From: a virus
Length of the DNA: 26,097 nucleotides
Direction: 5' to 3' (one strand)
Virus record (IMG/VR): IMGVR_UViG_3300034190_001120
Coordinates: 1 to 26,097 of that record
The notes under the pieces were generated by a model. That model was not told the DNA's origin. It searched no databases and saw only the letters and a list, made by a program, of their open reading frames with translations. Positions 13,183 through 19,033 of this stretch are shown one piece after another (position 1 is the first letter of the stretch; each line of letters opens with the position of its first letter). The translations under genes and the position numbers were made by a program.

Positions 13183-13614
13183 ATGGAAATTGAAGTTGGC
13201 AAGACGTATTCAGTACAACCACTATATAAGAAGTGTTTCGTTGAGTCTGAAACATTTAGTCATCGTGATGATCCAGAGCAGAAAATGATTGTGAATATAC
13301 TTTGGCGCAATGGCTGTGTCAATGTCACACCGCAAAATCAAGAAGAAGTTGACATTCTCGAGGCAGCAAATTATGCTGAAGATGATGCTGAGTTTGAGCC
13401 GTATCAATTTGAGGAGTTTGAATTTGTTTCTACTTGGGATGGCGTTTCAGTAGACATTGACTTTGTTGGTAATCAAACCGATGAGCAAAAAGAATCTCTC
13501 GAAGAAGGATATGAAGAAGATGGTTTCTCTTTCCTTGAAGAGAGGGGATATGACAGTGATGAATCAAACGTAGTTATGTATGGCGAACTTGAGATATTTG
13601 CTTATAACTCCTAG
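13183..13614 (+). CDS. Acidic phage protein, paralogue of the 2832 gene
   Basis: A 143-residue protein aligned end to end with the product at 2832-3263 (see that entry for matched segments), so the genome carries two diverged copies. It begins MEIEVGKTYSVQPLYKK and is strongly acidic later (EEGYEEDGFSFLEERGYDSDE). The second copy of the 67-bp regulatory repeat starts inside its coding end: the last codons (FAYNS and stop) are written by repeat sequence. That implies insertion of the repeat trimmed or extended the protein. Ribosome site TAGGAG at 13170-13175. Confidence 0.75.
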   Translation: MEIEVGKTYSVQPLYKKCFVESETFSHRDDPEQKMIVNILWRNGCVNVTPQNQEEVDILEAANYAEDDAEFEPYQFEEFEFVSTWDGVSVDIDFVGNQTDEQKESLEEGYEEDGFSFLEERGYDSDESNVVMYGELEIFAYNS

Positions 13615-13667
13615 TTATGAGCTTATAACAAAATAGTCTTTGACTTTTCTCTCCAATTTGATATAAT
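13601..13667 (+). repeat. 67-bp regulatory repeat, copy 2
   Basis: Same length as the copy at 12604-12670, with 62 of 67 bases identical. The first palindrome is reduced to six base pairs (ATAACT/AGTTAT) and the second has one mismatch. It overlaps the end of the 13183 gene by 14 bases and contains the promoter at 13640. Confidence 0.85.
13640..13667 (+). promoter_or_regulatory. Sigma70-type promoter
   Basis: TTGACT (13640-13645), 16-base spacer, TATAAT (13662-13667), TGA before the -10 box. Drives the 13698 gene; part of the 67-bp repeat copy 2. Confidence 0.87.
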
Positions 13668-13697
13668 AGCTACATAAATTGAGATGAGAGAGAAAAT

Positions 13698-14102
13698 ATG
13701 AACGACCAAGATATTATGATGAATAACCTAGAAGCTCGTATAGCAAAAGCCATTAAGGAAAACACTTGTCCTTATACGACTGATGCTGATATTAGATACT
13801 TTGAAACTGAAGAGTATATCAGTGAAAATGCTGATATGTGTATCTGTGGTGAGCCTGATGACATTACATACTTCGAGCGTGAGGAGTATATCAGTGAAAA
13901 TGCTGATATGTGTATCTGTGGTAAGTCTCTAGAGAACACTGAAGAACTTTATCTTCAAGCTCAGTACGATAAAGAGATGGTCAACTATAGCGAGCCAGTT
14001 TCTTTTGATATGTGGAAAGCTGCCAAAGCAGTAATTGCTAGATATGAGATTGCTATGTCAGAGCGCATAGATATGACATCAAGGATAAGAAATGAAAAAT
14101 AA
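13698..14102 (+). CDS. Protein with tandem CICG-motif repeat, 134 aa
   Basis: The N-terminal half holds two copies of a 24-residue unit ending EEYISENADMCICG (residues 38-51 and 62-75). The Cys-x-Cys-Gly pairs could bind a metal together, four cysteines in all, but no full zinc finger is recognised. The C-terminal half (VSFDMWKAAKAVIARYEIA) is helical and unrelated to the repeats. A similar ELCICGE motif occurs in the 35-residue product at 25020. The repeat DNA is 41 of 42 bases identical in its core, showing a young duplication or conversion. Own promoter with the palindromic element upstream. Confidence 0.7.
   Translation: MNDQDIMMNNLEARIAKAIKENTCPYTTDADIRYFETEEYISENADMCICGEPDDITYFEREEYISENADMCICGKSLENTEELYLQAQYDKEMVNYSEPVSFDMWKAAKAVIARYEIAMSERIDMTSRIRNEK
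13809..13850 (+). repeat. Intragenic direct repeat, unit 1
   Basis: A 42-base segment repeated 72 bases downstream (13881-13922) with a single silent difference; flanking codons of the units are much less alike. Confidence 0.9.
13881..13922 (+). repeat. Intragenic direct repeat, unit 2
   Basis: Partner of 13809-13850, 41 of 42 bases identical and in the same frame; encodes the second EEYISENADMCICG. Confidence 0.9.
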
Positions 14103-14256
14103 TCGCATTTATACCCTTTCCTTAGCAGTATTCTCACTTATTGTTCTTATTGCTTCACCAATCTATGTGCCAATATGCTTATGTTGGGAACATCGTGGAG
14201 AGATTAAAGACTTCTATGTCCAATGCTTTAGAGCAATAACATTTCAAGAAATTTAA
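14092..14256 (+). CDS. Small membrane protein, 54 aa
   Basis: Starts 11 bases before the end of the CICG gene, in another frame. After a basic start (MKNNRIYT), residues about 8-31 form one hydrophobic segment (LSLAVFSLIVLIASPIYVPI) followed by CLCW and a polar tail. It may be one membrane helix or an uncleaved signal. No family recognised. The next promoter begins eight bases after its stop. Confidence 0.55.
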   Translation: MKNNRIYTLSLAVFSLIVLIASPIYVPICLCWEHRGEIKDFYVQCFRAITFQEI

Positions 14257-14263
14257 AAAAAGG

Positions 14264-14291
14264 TTGACTTTAGTTAGGAACCTGTTATAAT
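14264..14291 (+). promoter_or_regulatory. Sigma70-type promoter
   Basis: TTGACT (14264-14269), 16-base spacer, TATAAT (14286-14291), TGT before the -10 box, followed by the conserved leader at 14295-14328. Confidence 0.88.
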
Positions 14292-14294
14292 TAG

Positions 14295-14328
14295 TACTTA
14301 ATGAATTGAGAGAGAAATAGATTATGAG
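14295..14328 (+). repeat. Leader repeat, copy 1
   Basis: This 34-base leader, ending in the ATG of the 14324 gene, is repeated at 15975-16008 with one mismatch. It contains ATTGAGAGAG, the likely ribosome site. Confidence 0.85.
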
Positions 14329-14605
14329 TAAAGTTAAAACTAATATGTTAAAAGCAATCAACGACATTTCTTCTGTAGATGAGATGAATCAAGTTATTGA
14401 ATTGATTTCGTTTAAGCAGAAGTCTCTCCGCCATGAAGCCCAACTCAGAATTAAGTCGTCAGTACGAGCTGGCGATAAAGTTAGAGTGAGTGGTAGTAAA
14501 GCGAATGGCATTGGTCAGATCCTTGAAGTGAAACGTACCAAAGCTATCGTAGTGATCAACAGTGAGCGATGGAATGTGCCATTGACATTAATCGAGAAAG
14601 TATAA
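14324..14605 (+). CDS. KOW-like domain protein, 93 aa
   Basis: The N-terminal half is helical (NMLKAINDISSVDEMNQVIE). The C-terminal half, from about residue 46, reads RAGDKVRVSGSKANGIGQIL then KAIVVINSERWNVPLTLIEKV, which is the pattern of a KOW/SH3-like barrel as in ribosomal proteins and NusG: GDKV-V, a Gly near position 20 and a following hydrophobic strand. Similar phage proteins pair a short helical part with such a barrel. Binding to RNA or RNA polymerase is possible, not shown. Ribosome site GAGAGAG; the next gene begins two bases after the stop. Confidence 0.7.
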   Translation: MSKVKTNMLKAINDISSVDEMNQVIELISFKQKSLRHEAQLRIKSSVRAGDKVRVSGSKANGIGQILEVKRTKAIVVINSERWNVPLTLIEKV

Positions 14606-14606
14606 T

Positions 14607-15281
14607 ATGTTTAACCATGTAGAACACGGCTACGCTCTTCAAGAGTTGCAAGCTAATATTGTCAAGAAAGTCGGGCGTTTATATACAACGCCTGACGGCA
14701 AGAAACTCCCCTCTATCACAACTGTGCTAGGTGCAGTCGGAGACAAATCCGGTCTTGACGCTTGGCGCAAGCGTGTGGGTGAAGAGGAGGCTAATCGAGT
14801 CATGGTTCAGGCTTCTACTCGTGGTACTGCTGTGCATCAACTAGCAGAAGATTATGTCAACAACAAAGAAGACTGGAGCAAGGGTGCAATGCCCTCTAAC
14901 TTGTTCACCTTTAATACAATAAAAACTGTACTCGATAAGCATATGGATAACATATGGATTCAAGAGGCACCGCTATACAGCGAACGCTTAGAGGTTGCTG
15001 GTCGTGTTGATTGTATTGCTGAATGGGATGGTGTACTGTCTATCATCGATTACAAGACCTCCCGTAGACCAAAGAAGCGAGAACACGTTGAAGGATATTT
15101 CATCCAAGAAGCGGCTTATGCGGCCATGTTCCTTGAAAGAACTGGTGTTCCAATCAAGCAGATCGTAACTGTGATTGCTGTAGATGATAATGAACCACAG
15201 GTCTTTGTTGAGAAGACGATGGATCACCTGCATAAGTTTGTAGAAGCTCGAAAAAAATATCGTGAGAAATTTGGATTTTAA
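14607..15281 (+). CDS. RecB-like PD-(D/E)XK exonuclease
   Basis: The 224-residue protein has the ordered motifs of the RecB/Cas4/MGME1 branch of PD-(D/E)XK nucleases: H77 in TAVHQLAE, E120 in IQEAPLYSE, D135 in GRVDCIAEWDG, D148-Y-K150 in LSIIDYKTS, and the RecB-type QxxxY motif (Q167-Y171 in FIQEAAYA). Such enzymes trim single-stranded DNA ends; T4-like marine phages commonly carry one, and I expect a role in recombination or end processing. No helicase domain is fused. It follows the KOW-like gene at two bases and shares its promoter at 14264. Confidence 0.87.
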   Translation: MFNHVEHGYALQELQANIVKKVGRLYTTPDGKKLPSITTVLGAVGDKSGLDAWRKRVGEEEANRVMVQASTRGTAVHQLAEDYVNNKEDWSKGAMPSNLFTFNTIKTVLDKHMDNIWIQEAPLYSERLEVAGRVDCIAEWDGVLSIIDYKTSRRPKKREHVEGYFIQEAAYAAMFLERTGVPIKQIVTVIAVDDNEPQVFVEKTMDHLHKFVEARKKYREKFGF

Positions 15282-15293
15282 TAGGAGAAAAAA

Positions 15294-15440
15294 ATGATCG
15301 ACAAGAAAACCGAAAAGCGTATCGTCAACATCGAAGTGTTGGCTGATGAATGTCTAGTCAAATCGCAGGCTCTGGTAGACCTGGTTGATGAGCTATCTGA
15401 AAGGATATCTAAGTTAGAAAAAGATCAAAATAAAGGTTGA
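15294..15440 (+). CDS. Short coiled-coil protein, 48 aa
   Basis: ATG 15294 follows TAGGAG (15282-15287). The product MIDKKTEKRIVNIEVLADE continues as a helix with heptad spacing (ALVDLVDELSERISKLEKD) and should form a small coiled coil. Its last 15 codons, with the stop, coincide with the first copy of a 47-base repeat found again at 15766, so the gene end was the source or the target of a duplication. Its stop TGA lies inside a TTGACC sequence. No family recognised. Confidence 0.6.
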   Translation: MIDKKTEKRIVNIEVLADECLVKSQALVDLVDELSERISKLEKDQNKG

Positions 15441-15441
15441 C
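15395..15441 (+). repeat. 47-bp direct repeat, copy 1 (coding)
   Basis: Identical over 47 bases to 15766-15812. Here it encodes the C terminus of the coiled-coil protein and ends with TTGAC. Confidence 0.92.
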
Positions 15442-15501
15442 CAATCTAATAGTTGCGCGTAACATTCATTTTATCAACTACTTCTTGAAGGAGCACAAAT
15501 C

Positions 15502-15771
15502 ATGAACAACATTCAAGACAACCCCGCACGAGTAGAGCCACCTTTAGAGCCAGACTATAAAAAGTTAAGGTTCGAGTTTCTTAACAACTATCTGGAATCA
15601 GATAATATCGATTCTGATTTCCATGTAAAGATAGAAGAACACATACATAACAACGGATTAATCCATGTTTGGTTGCGTATGCTACACACTAAAGACCATG
15701 ATGAAGTCGAGTTAGATATGAAAGAACTTCTTTACTTTTTGGTATCCGACTACTTGGAGAATGAGATCTGA
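15502..15771 (+). CDS. Acidic protein of unknown function, 89 aa
   Basis: ATG 15502 has a good ribosome site, AAGGAG (15488-15493). The product has a proline-containing acidic start (NNIQDNPARVEPPLEPDY), then helices rich in His, Glu and Asp (FHVKIEEHIHNNGLIHVWL; VELDMKELLYFLVSDYL). Its stop codon lies in the second copy of the 47-base repeat, whose insertion probably set the current C terminus. I recognise no family. Confidence 0.6.
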   Translation: MNNIQDNPARVEPPLEPDYKKLRFEFLNNYLESDNIDSDFHVKIEEHIHNNGLIHVWLRMLHTKDHDEVELDMKELLYFLVSDYLENEI

Positions 15772-15812
15772 AAGGATATCTAAGTTAGAAAAAGATCAAA
15801 ATAAAGGTTGAC
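15766..15812 (+). repeat. 47-bp direct repeat, copy 2 (mostly noncoding)
   Basis: Identical to 15395-15441. Here it supplies a stop codon for the 15502 gene and the first five bases of the -35 box at 15808. Confidence 0.92.
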
Positions 15813-15835
15813 TTTAGTTCCAACTGTGTTATAAT
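15808..15835 (+). promoter_or_regulatory. Sigma70-type promoter
   Basis: TTGACT (15808-15813), 16-base spacer, TATAAT (15830-15835), TGT before the -10 box. The -35 box begins in the 47-bp repeat. Confidence 0.88.
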
Positions 15836-15869
15836 ATGTACTTAATTGATCGAGTTGAGAGAGTGAATT

Positions 15870-15989
15870 ATGCAGATAACGTACAAAGGATATTGTGCTC
15901 TAGGTGGTGCATCTAACCCCAGACTTTGGACTAGAAATGTGTATCTGGGTGAGTACTATATGCATACAAACTATTACTTAATGAATTGA
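15870..15989 (+). CDS. 39-aa protein ending in a neighbour's leader
   Basis: The frame MQITYKGYCALGGASNPRLW begins seven bases after a GAGAGAG-type ribosome site behind the promoter at 15808. Its final codons (YYLMN and stop) are formed by the leader repeat of the next gene, so the gene looks inserted between a promoter and a promoter-less leader. No family recognised. Position behind a strong promoter and leader supports expression. Confidence 0.5.
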   Translation: MQITYKGYCALGGASNPRLWTRNVYLGEYYMHTNYYLMN

Positions 15990-16008
15990 GAGAGAAATAA
16001 ATTATGAG
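15975..16008 (+). repeat. Leader repeat, copy 2, without its own promoter
   Basis: 33 of 34 bases match 14295-14328, but no -10 or -35 box precedes it. It supplies the ribosome site and ATG of the 16004 gene. Confidence 0.85.
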
Positions 16009-16210
16009 CTATCAACCTGCTACTTTTAACTACGCTACTTCTGACGACACTATGTCTTACTTCTACGAAGTTGACACTGATCGCTTTGTGAGCAAGATTA
16101 AGTGGTTAGATCAGAACAGAACTGTTGATCAGATTGTTGTTGATAAGACTGCGACTTCTCAAGAGATTGATGCCATTTTCAATGAACTCTATATCACTAC
16201 TGAAGCTTAA
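16004..16210 (+). CDS. Small acidic protein of unknown function, 68 aa
   Basis: Starts at the ATG of the leader repeat with GAGAGAG as ribosome site. The product is acidic and polar: MSYQPATFNYATSDDTMSYF, then DRFVSKIKWLDQNRTVDQIV. The middle looks like a beta-hairpin domain followed by a helix (SQEIDAIFNELY). Not recognised. Transcription must come from the promoter at 15808, since none lies closer. Confidence 0.6.
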   Translation: MSYQPATFNYATSDDTMSYFYEVDTDRFVSKIKWLDQNRTVDQIVVDKTATSQEIDAIFNELYITTEA

Positions 16211-16212
16211 TT

Positions 16213-16389
16213 ATGAATATGACTATGTGGAAAGAAGTCACTGACTGGGAATATCCCAATCACACTTATGTATTAGACGATAAGGGTTGGCTTATTGCTT
16301 ATATCAAGCAAGGCACTACTGATCTTATTCACTTCAGTACGCCTATGAAGCAGTTTTCAAAAACTCGTAGAAAATTTATTAAAATTTAA
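16213..16389 (+). CDS. Small protein of unknown function, 58 aa
   Basis: Starts two bases after the previous stop, without a strong ribosome site. The protein has aromatic and beta-strand content (MWKEVTDWEYPNHTYVLDD, then GWLIAYIKQGTT) and a basic end (KTRRKFIKI). No family recognised. Confidence 0.55.
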   Translation: MNMTMWKEVTDWEYPNHTYVLDDKGWLIAYIKQGTTDLIHFSTPMKQFSKTRRKFIKI

Positions 16390-16403
16390 AAGGCGAATAT
16401 ATA

Positions 16404-16589
16404 ATGTGGGTAGCAAAACCAAATCTTAACAACACCAAAAATATGAAAGAGTTTTCGGACGTTAAAGCGGCTGTGAAATATCTTGAAGAATTCACTGGAA
16501 TTGAGATGGCTTATGATAGAAATCGAAAAACTAAAGAGATCACTTACGACTGGGAAATCATCGGAAAACTCTATCAAGAAGAAGAGTAG
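16404..16589 (+). CDS. Small protein of unknown function, 61 aa
   Basis: ATG 16404 follows AAAGGCG (16388-16394). The product MWVAKPNLNNTKNMKEFSD has a helical centre (VKAAVKYLEEFTG) and ends acidic (YQEEE). The downstream 94 bases before the next gene carry an overlapping frame in +1 register (16513-16677) with a basic, plausible tail, so the real arrangement could be one frameshifted gene or two overlapping genes. Confidence 0.55.
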   Translation: MWVAKPNLNNTKNMKEFSDVKAAVKYLEEFTGIEMAYDRNRKTKEITYDWEIIGKLYQEEE

Positions 16590-16677
16590 AAAGAAAGACG
16601 TTACTTGGAAAGTCCATAAGGACGATAAGACCCCGCACCGTAAGTATAGTGCTGTGTATGAAGATCATTGTATGTGA
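16513..16677 (+). CDS. Possible overlapping basic protein, 54 aa
   Basis: From ATG 16513, inside the 16404 gene and +1 to it, the frame runs past that gene's stop to TGA 16675-16677. The unique part (KKDVTWKVHKDDKTPHRKY) looks like real protein: basic, with His and Trp, and it fills the otherwise empty gap before 16684. GAGATGG upstream could be a ribosome site. Alternatives: the end of a frameshifted 16404 product, or chance. Confidence 0.4.
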   Translation: MIEIEKLKRSLTTGKSSENSIKKKSRKKDVTWKVHKDDKTPHRKYSAVYEDHCM

Positions 16678-16683
16678 GGATGT

Positions 16684-17217
16684 ATGAATATATTTATTCT
16701 TTCGGAGAGTCCAGTTAAAGCGGCACGAATGCATTGCAATCGTCATGTGGTAAAGATGATAGTCGAGTCTGCTCAGATGTTATCTACGGCCCATCGTATG
16801 CTTGATGGAGTTATGGAACGCAGACCATCGAAGTCTGGCTCAATGATTCAATACTTTAAGCTAGACGATTCGAGAGAGAATACGCTGTATAAAGCCTGTC
16901 ACTTCAATCATCCATCAACTGTTTGGACTAGACAATCTAAAGCGAACTACGATTGGCACTACTGCTTATTTTCTGAGTTGTGTGAAGAGTATACACACAG
17001 ATATGGTAAGATTCATATGACAGAATCGAAGCTAATTAATACGCTTGCTAGATCACCAGACAGCATTCCCGATGGAGAACTTACTGCTTTTCCACAATGT
17101 ATGCCTGATGATTGTAAGAGGTCTGATCCAATTGAGGCTTATCGTGCATATTACATACAAGAGAAGAAGTACTTTGCCAAGTGGACTAAACGTGAAATAC
17201 CTGCATGGTTTTTGTAA
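16684..17217 (+). CDS. Conserved phage protein of unknown function, 177 aa
   Basis: ATG 16684 follows GTGAGGA (16675-16681). The protein opens MNIFILSESPVKAARMHCNR and continues HVVKMIVESAQMLSTAHR; further hallmarks are HFNHPSTVWTRQS, LCEEYTHRYGK and the ending FAKWTKREIPAWF. This ordered set of invariant His, Cys, Trp and Arg residues belongs to a family I have seen in many T4-like and marine phages, sometimes loosely named as a DNA repair enzyme; I see no evidence for that label and leave the function open. The conserved His/Cys/Glu residues would suit an enzyme. It is followed directly by a promoter. Confidence 0.75.
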   Translation: MNIFILSESPVKAARMHCNRHVVKMIVESAQMLSTAHRMLDGVMERRPSKSGSMIQYFKLDDSRENTLYKACHFNHPSTVWTRQSKANYDWHYCLFSELCEEYTHRYGKIHMTESKLINTLARSPDSIPDGELTAFPQCMPDDCKRSDPIEAYRAYYIQEKKYFAKWTKREIPAWFL

Positions 17218-17224
17218 ATAAAGC

Positions 17225-17252
17225 TTGACTTTCTTGTTCAGTGTGTTATAAT
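17225..17252 (+). promoter_or_regulatory. Sigma70-type promoter
   Basis: TTGACT (17225-17230), 16-base spacer, TATAAT (17247-17252), TGT before the -10 box. The last sigma70 promoter before the tRNA array, which it may also serve. Confidence 0.88.
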
Positions 17253-17283
17253 ACTTGTATAAATTGAATTAATGAGGTTGAAT

Positions 17284-17700
17284 ATGAAATTGATTATTGA
17301 TACTCAGCATAGAGAAAACTACGGTGCCCATGATTGGGATGGTACAGGTGAATGTCCGCAGTACTGGAAGAATAAGGGTGGCGCTATCTATGTGGTAGAA
17401 AACCTAAGTTCGGCTCAAGTTTCTAAAATCCGAAAGGGTGGTATTCCTACGCTTTCGAAATTGATCGAGTCTAGTGATGAGTTCTCTCAGGAGTTCATTC
17501 TCGACTTCTCTTTTGACGATGATGGTGCTACGCCTTGGGACGACTATGATCAACCTTGGATTCTCAAGTACGAGAATGGCAACTGGATTGCTACTCGTAG
17601 ACCCACCCACTGGGCAAAGCCAGTAGTGGAAAGCTACACTATGACTGCTGAAGGTGGTCGTGAAAATTATAAATGTGTTGTATTAGGAGAAGTTGCATGA
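17284..17700 (+). CDS. Conserved phage protein of unknown function, 138 aa
   Basis: ATG 17284 is preferred over the in-frame ATG at 17272 because GAGGTTGA (17274-17281) lies directly before it. The N-terminal segment MKLIIDTQHRENYGAHDWDG followed by GECPQYWKNKGG is a signature I recall from a phage family with no assigned role. The middle is acidic (FDDDGATPWDDYDQPW). The stop overlaps the next start (ATGA, 17697-17700). Confidence 0.72.
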   Translation: MKLIIDTQHRENYGAHDWDGTGECPQYWKNKGGAIYVVENLSSAQVSKIRKGGIPTLSKLIESSDEFSQEFILDFSFDDDGATPWDDYDQPWILKYENGNWIATRRPTHWAKPVVESYTMTAEGGRENYKCVVLGEVA

Positions 17701-17870
17701 AATATCTAACAGTTAATGAAATCCAAATGGCGTATGATTTGCTTGTTGGATCGAATCCTCAGATTAGGAACGATGCTCAGAACTTTGCTGAATTGCTAGT
17801 TGGTGTCTATGAGAAGACTGATGTTAAAGTCGGGTTCAATGAACTTCGTGTAGCAATGAGAGGCTTATAG
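17697..17870 (+). CDS. Small helical protein of unknown function, 57 aa
   Basis: Starts in an ATGA overlap. The product (MKYLTVNEIQMAYDLLVGS, then DAQNFAELLVGVYEKT) is helical and ends in a basic stretch (NELRVAMRGL). Its stop TAG shares its G with a GTG start for the next gene. No family recognised. Confidence 0.6.
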   Translation: MKYLTVNEIQMAYDLLVGSNPQIRNDAQNFAELLVGVYEKTDVKVGFNELRVAMRGL

Positions 17871-18091
17871 TGGCAAAGAAGAGTTTTGATGAAACAATTG
17901 TCTGGGCAAGTGGTTTTTATATGACCAAAGAGTTGCCTGATGACTGGAGTAAGATGGGAAATAATGAGTTGATAACTTATATAAAAGATCACGCATTAGA
18001 CGTTTATGATAGCTATGGTGCGTTCAGACTTTGGTCAGACATCCAGACTCTAGCCAGATCGTCTAAAGCGTTTTACAATCAGGTATTCTAA
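17870..18091 (+). CDS. Protein of unknown function with GTG start, 73 aa
   Basis: The only plausible start is GTG at 17870, overlapping the previous TAG by one base, which implies coupled translation. The sequence MAKKSFDETIVWASGFYMTK continues with a helical region (NNELITYIKDHALDVYDSY) and FRLWSDIQTLARSS. No family recognised. It is one of very few genes here with a non-ATG start. Confidence 0.6.
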   Translation: MAKKSFDETIVWASGFYMTKELPDDWSKMGNNELITYIKDHALDVYDSYGAFRLWSDIQTLARSSKAFYNQVF

Positions 18092-18092
18092 T

Positions 18093-18317
18093 ATGGAAAC
18101 AATCAGATCAAAGTCAAAAATGCCTACGACTAGAATCGTAGAAGAGTATCACGGCAAGAAGCATTGCGCTGATGTCTATGAGAAGACTGATGCAAATGGT
18201 AAGTCACATTATCTCTGTAGATTCTACGCTGAAGGTGAGTTTTGTTATGATGAGTTCTATCCTAACAAACCGATTGCCTTCGCAGAACAAGCCGCTAAAT
18301 TTTGGACTAGGAGTTAG
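18093..18317 (+). CDS. Small protein of unknown function, 74 aa
   Basis: Starts one base after the previous stop. The product METIRSKSKMPTTRIVEEYH has a likely beta domain with Cys residues (KHCADVYEKTDANGKSHYL, then FCYDEFYPNK), and a helical end (FAEQAAKFW). Family not recognised. Confidence 0.6.
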   Translation: METIRSKSKMPTTRIVEEYHGKKHCADVYEKTDANGKSHYLCRFYAEGEFCYDEFYPNKPIAFAEQAAKFWTRS

Positions 18318-18319
18318 TT

Positions 18320-18475
18320 ATGGAAGTAATTTTTCAAATTATTATATCTAGTGTTTTTGTAGTTGCCGCTGGTAGATTTTTGTACGGTATGACACTTGAG
18401 CACGATGAGCGTAGAAGACGCTTTATGGCAGGTGAGACCGATTACTATGGTAACGAATTAGAAGACGATAAGTAA
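18320..18475 (+). CDS. 51-aa single-pass membrane protein
   Basis: ATG 18320 follows AGGAG (18308-18312). Residues about 3-22 are a membrane segment (VIFQIIISSVFVVAAGRF), followed by a charged cytoplasm-like tail (EHDERRRRFMAGETDYYG). Located directly before the tRNA array. Not recognised. Confidence 0.6.
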   Translation: MEVIFQIIISSVFVVAAGRFLYGMTLEHDERRRRFMAGETDYYGNELEDDK

Positions 18476-18482
18476 AGATTCA

Positions 18483-18558
18483 GGGCCCATAGCATAACGG
18501 TTAATGCATCCGACTCATAATCGGCAGACTCTTGGTTCAAATCCAAGTGGGCCCACCA
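18483..18558 (+). tRNA. tRNA-Met or tRNA-Ile2 (anticodon CAT)
   Basis: Cloverleaf: acceptor GGGCCCA/TGGGCCC, D arm GCAT/ATGC, anticodon loop CTCATAA, T arm CTTGG/CCAAG, encoded CCA. With anticodon CAT it is either methionine or, if C34 is changed to lysidine by TilS, isoleucine for ATA codons. The GC-rich acceptor recalls tRNA-Ile2 but does not decide. The first anticodon-stem pair is mismatched (T-C). Confidence 0.93.
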
Positions 18559-18578
18559 TCTTTAAAATAGAGATTATT

Positions 18579-18782
18579 ATGTGTAAATATAGAATCATTA
18601 AGCATACTAGAGAATACCATAACACTTACTATGAAGTACAGAAGAAGTCCTTTCTAGGCTTTTGGTATAACTTCAATAACATTGATGGATGCACGACTGG
18701 ATTATATGAAAAAGAAGCGGATGCCCGACTAGCTATATCCATGCATCGATCAAGGAATGTCAAGACTGTTATCGACATATAG
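18579..18782 (+). CDS. Small protein inside the tRNA array, 67 aa
   Basis: I use ATG 18579; an earlier in-frame ATG (18504) lies inside the tRNA and is rejected. The product MCKYRIIKHTREYHNTYYEV is basic and aromatic, with a beta pattern (KSFLGFWYNFNNIDGC) and a helical end. The ribosome site is weak (AGAG, 18569-18572). No family recognised. It is the only protein gene between the tRNA genes. Confidence 0.55.
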   Translation: MCKYRIIKHTREYHNTYYEVQKKSFLGFWYNFNNIDGCTTGLYEKEADARLAISMHRSRNVKTVIDI

Positions 18783-18823
18783 CACTGGACCACCATTTTT
18801 TAAAGATATAAGTAAGTAACAAC

Positions 18824-18899
<76 letters not shown>

Positions 18900-18906
18900 A
18901 TTTATT

Positions 18907-18960
18907 CCCTAGCGTGGTAAAACACAATATAACGCAATCAGACGATCACTGGGGCTTTTT
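18907..18960 (+). terminator. Possible terminator-like structure between tRNA genes
   Basis: CCCTAG (18907-18912) can pair with CTGGGG (18949-18954), one pair being G-U, followed by C and a TTTTT run (18956-18960). The loop is long (36 bases), so termination is doubtful; it may instead be a decayed tRNA spacer. Confidence 0.3.
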
Positions 18961-18962
18961 AA

Positions 18963-19033
18963 GCGGGTATAGCATAGTGGTAATGCACTAGCCTTCCAAG
19001 CTAAGTAGTGGAGTTCGATTCTCCATACCCGCT
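18963..19033 (+). tRNA. tRNA-Gly (anticodon TCC)
   Basis: Acceptor GCGGGTA/TACCCGC, D arm GCAT/ATGC, anticodon loop CTTCCAA, T arm TGGAG/CTCCA, discriminator T. CCA is not encoded (CAA follows), unlike the other tRNAs here. One anticodon-stem pair (C27-A43) is mismatched. Reads GGA. Confidence 0.92.

Noticed and set aside
13797-13922. Possible CRISPR-like repeats
   Set aside because: Only two units, in frame inside a protein gene, with no spacers; it is a coding duplication. No CRISPR array was seen anywhere in the window.
14581-14606. TTGACA and TATAAT near the end of the KOW-like gene
   Set aside because: The spacer is only 13 bases, too short for a sigma70 promoter.
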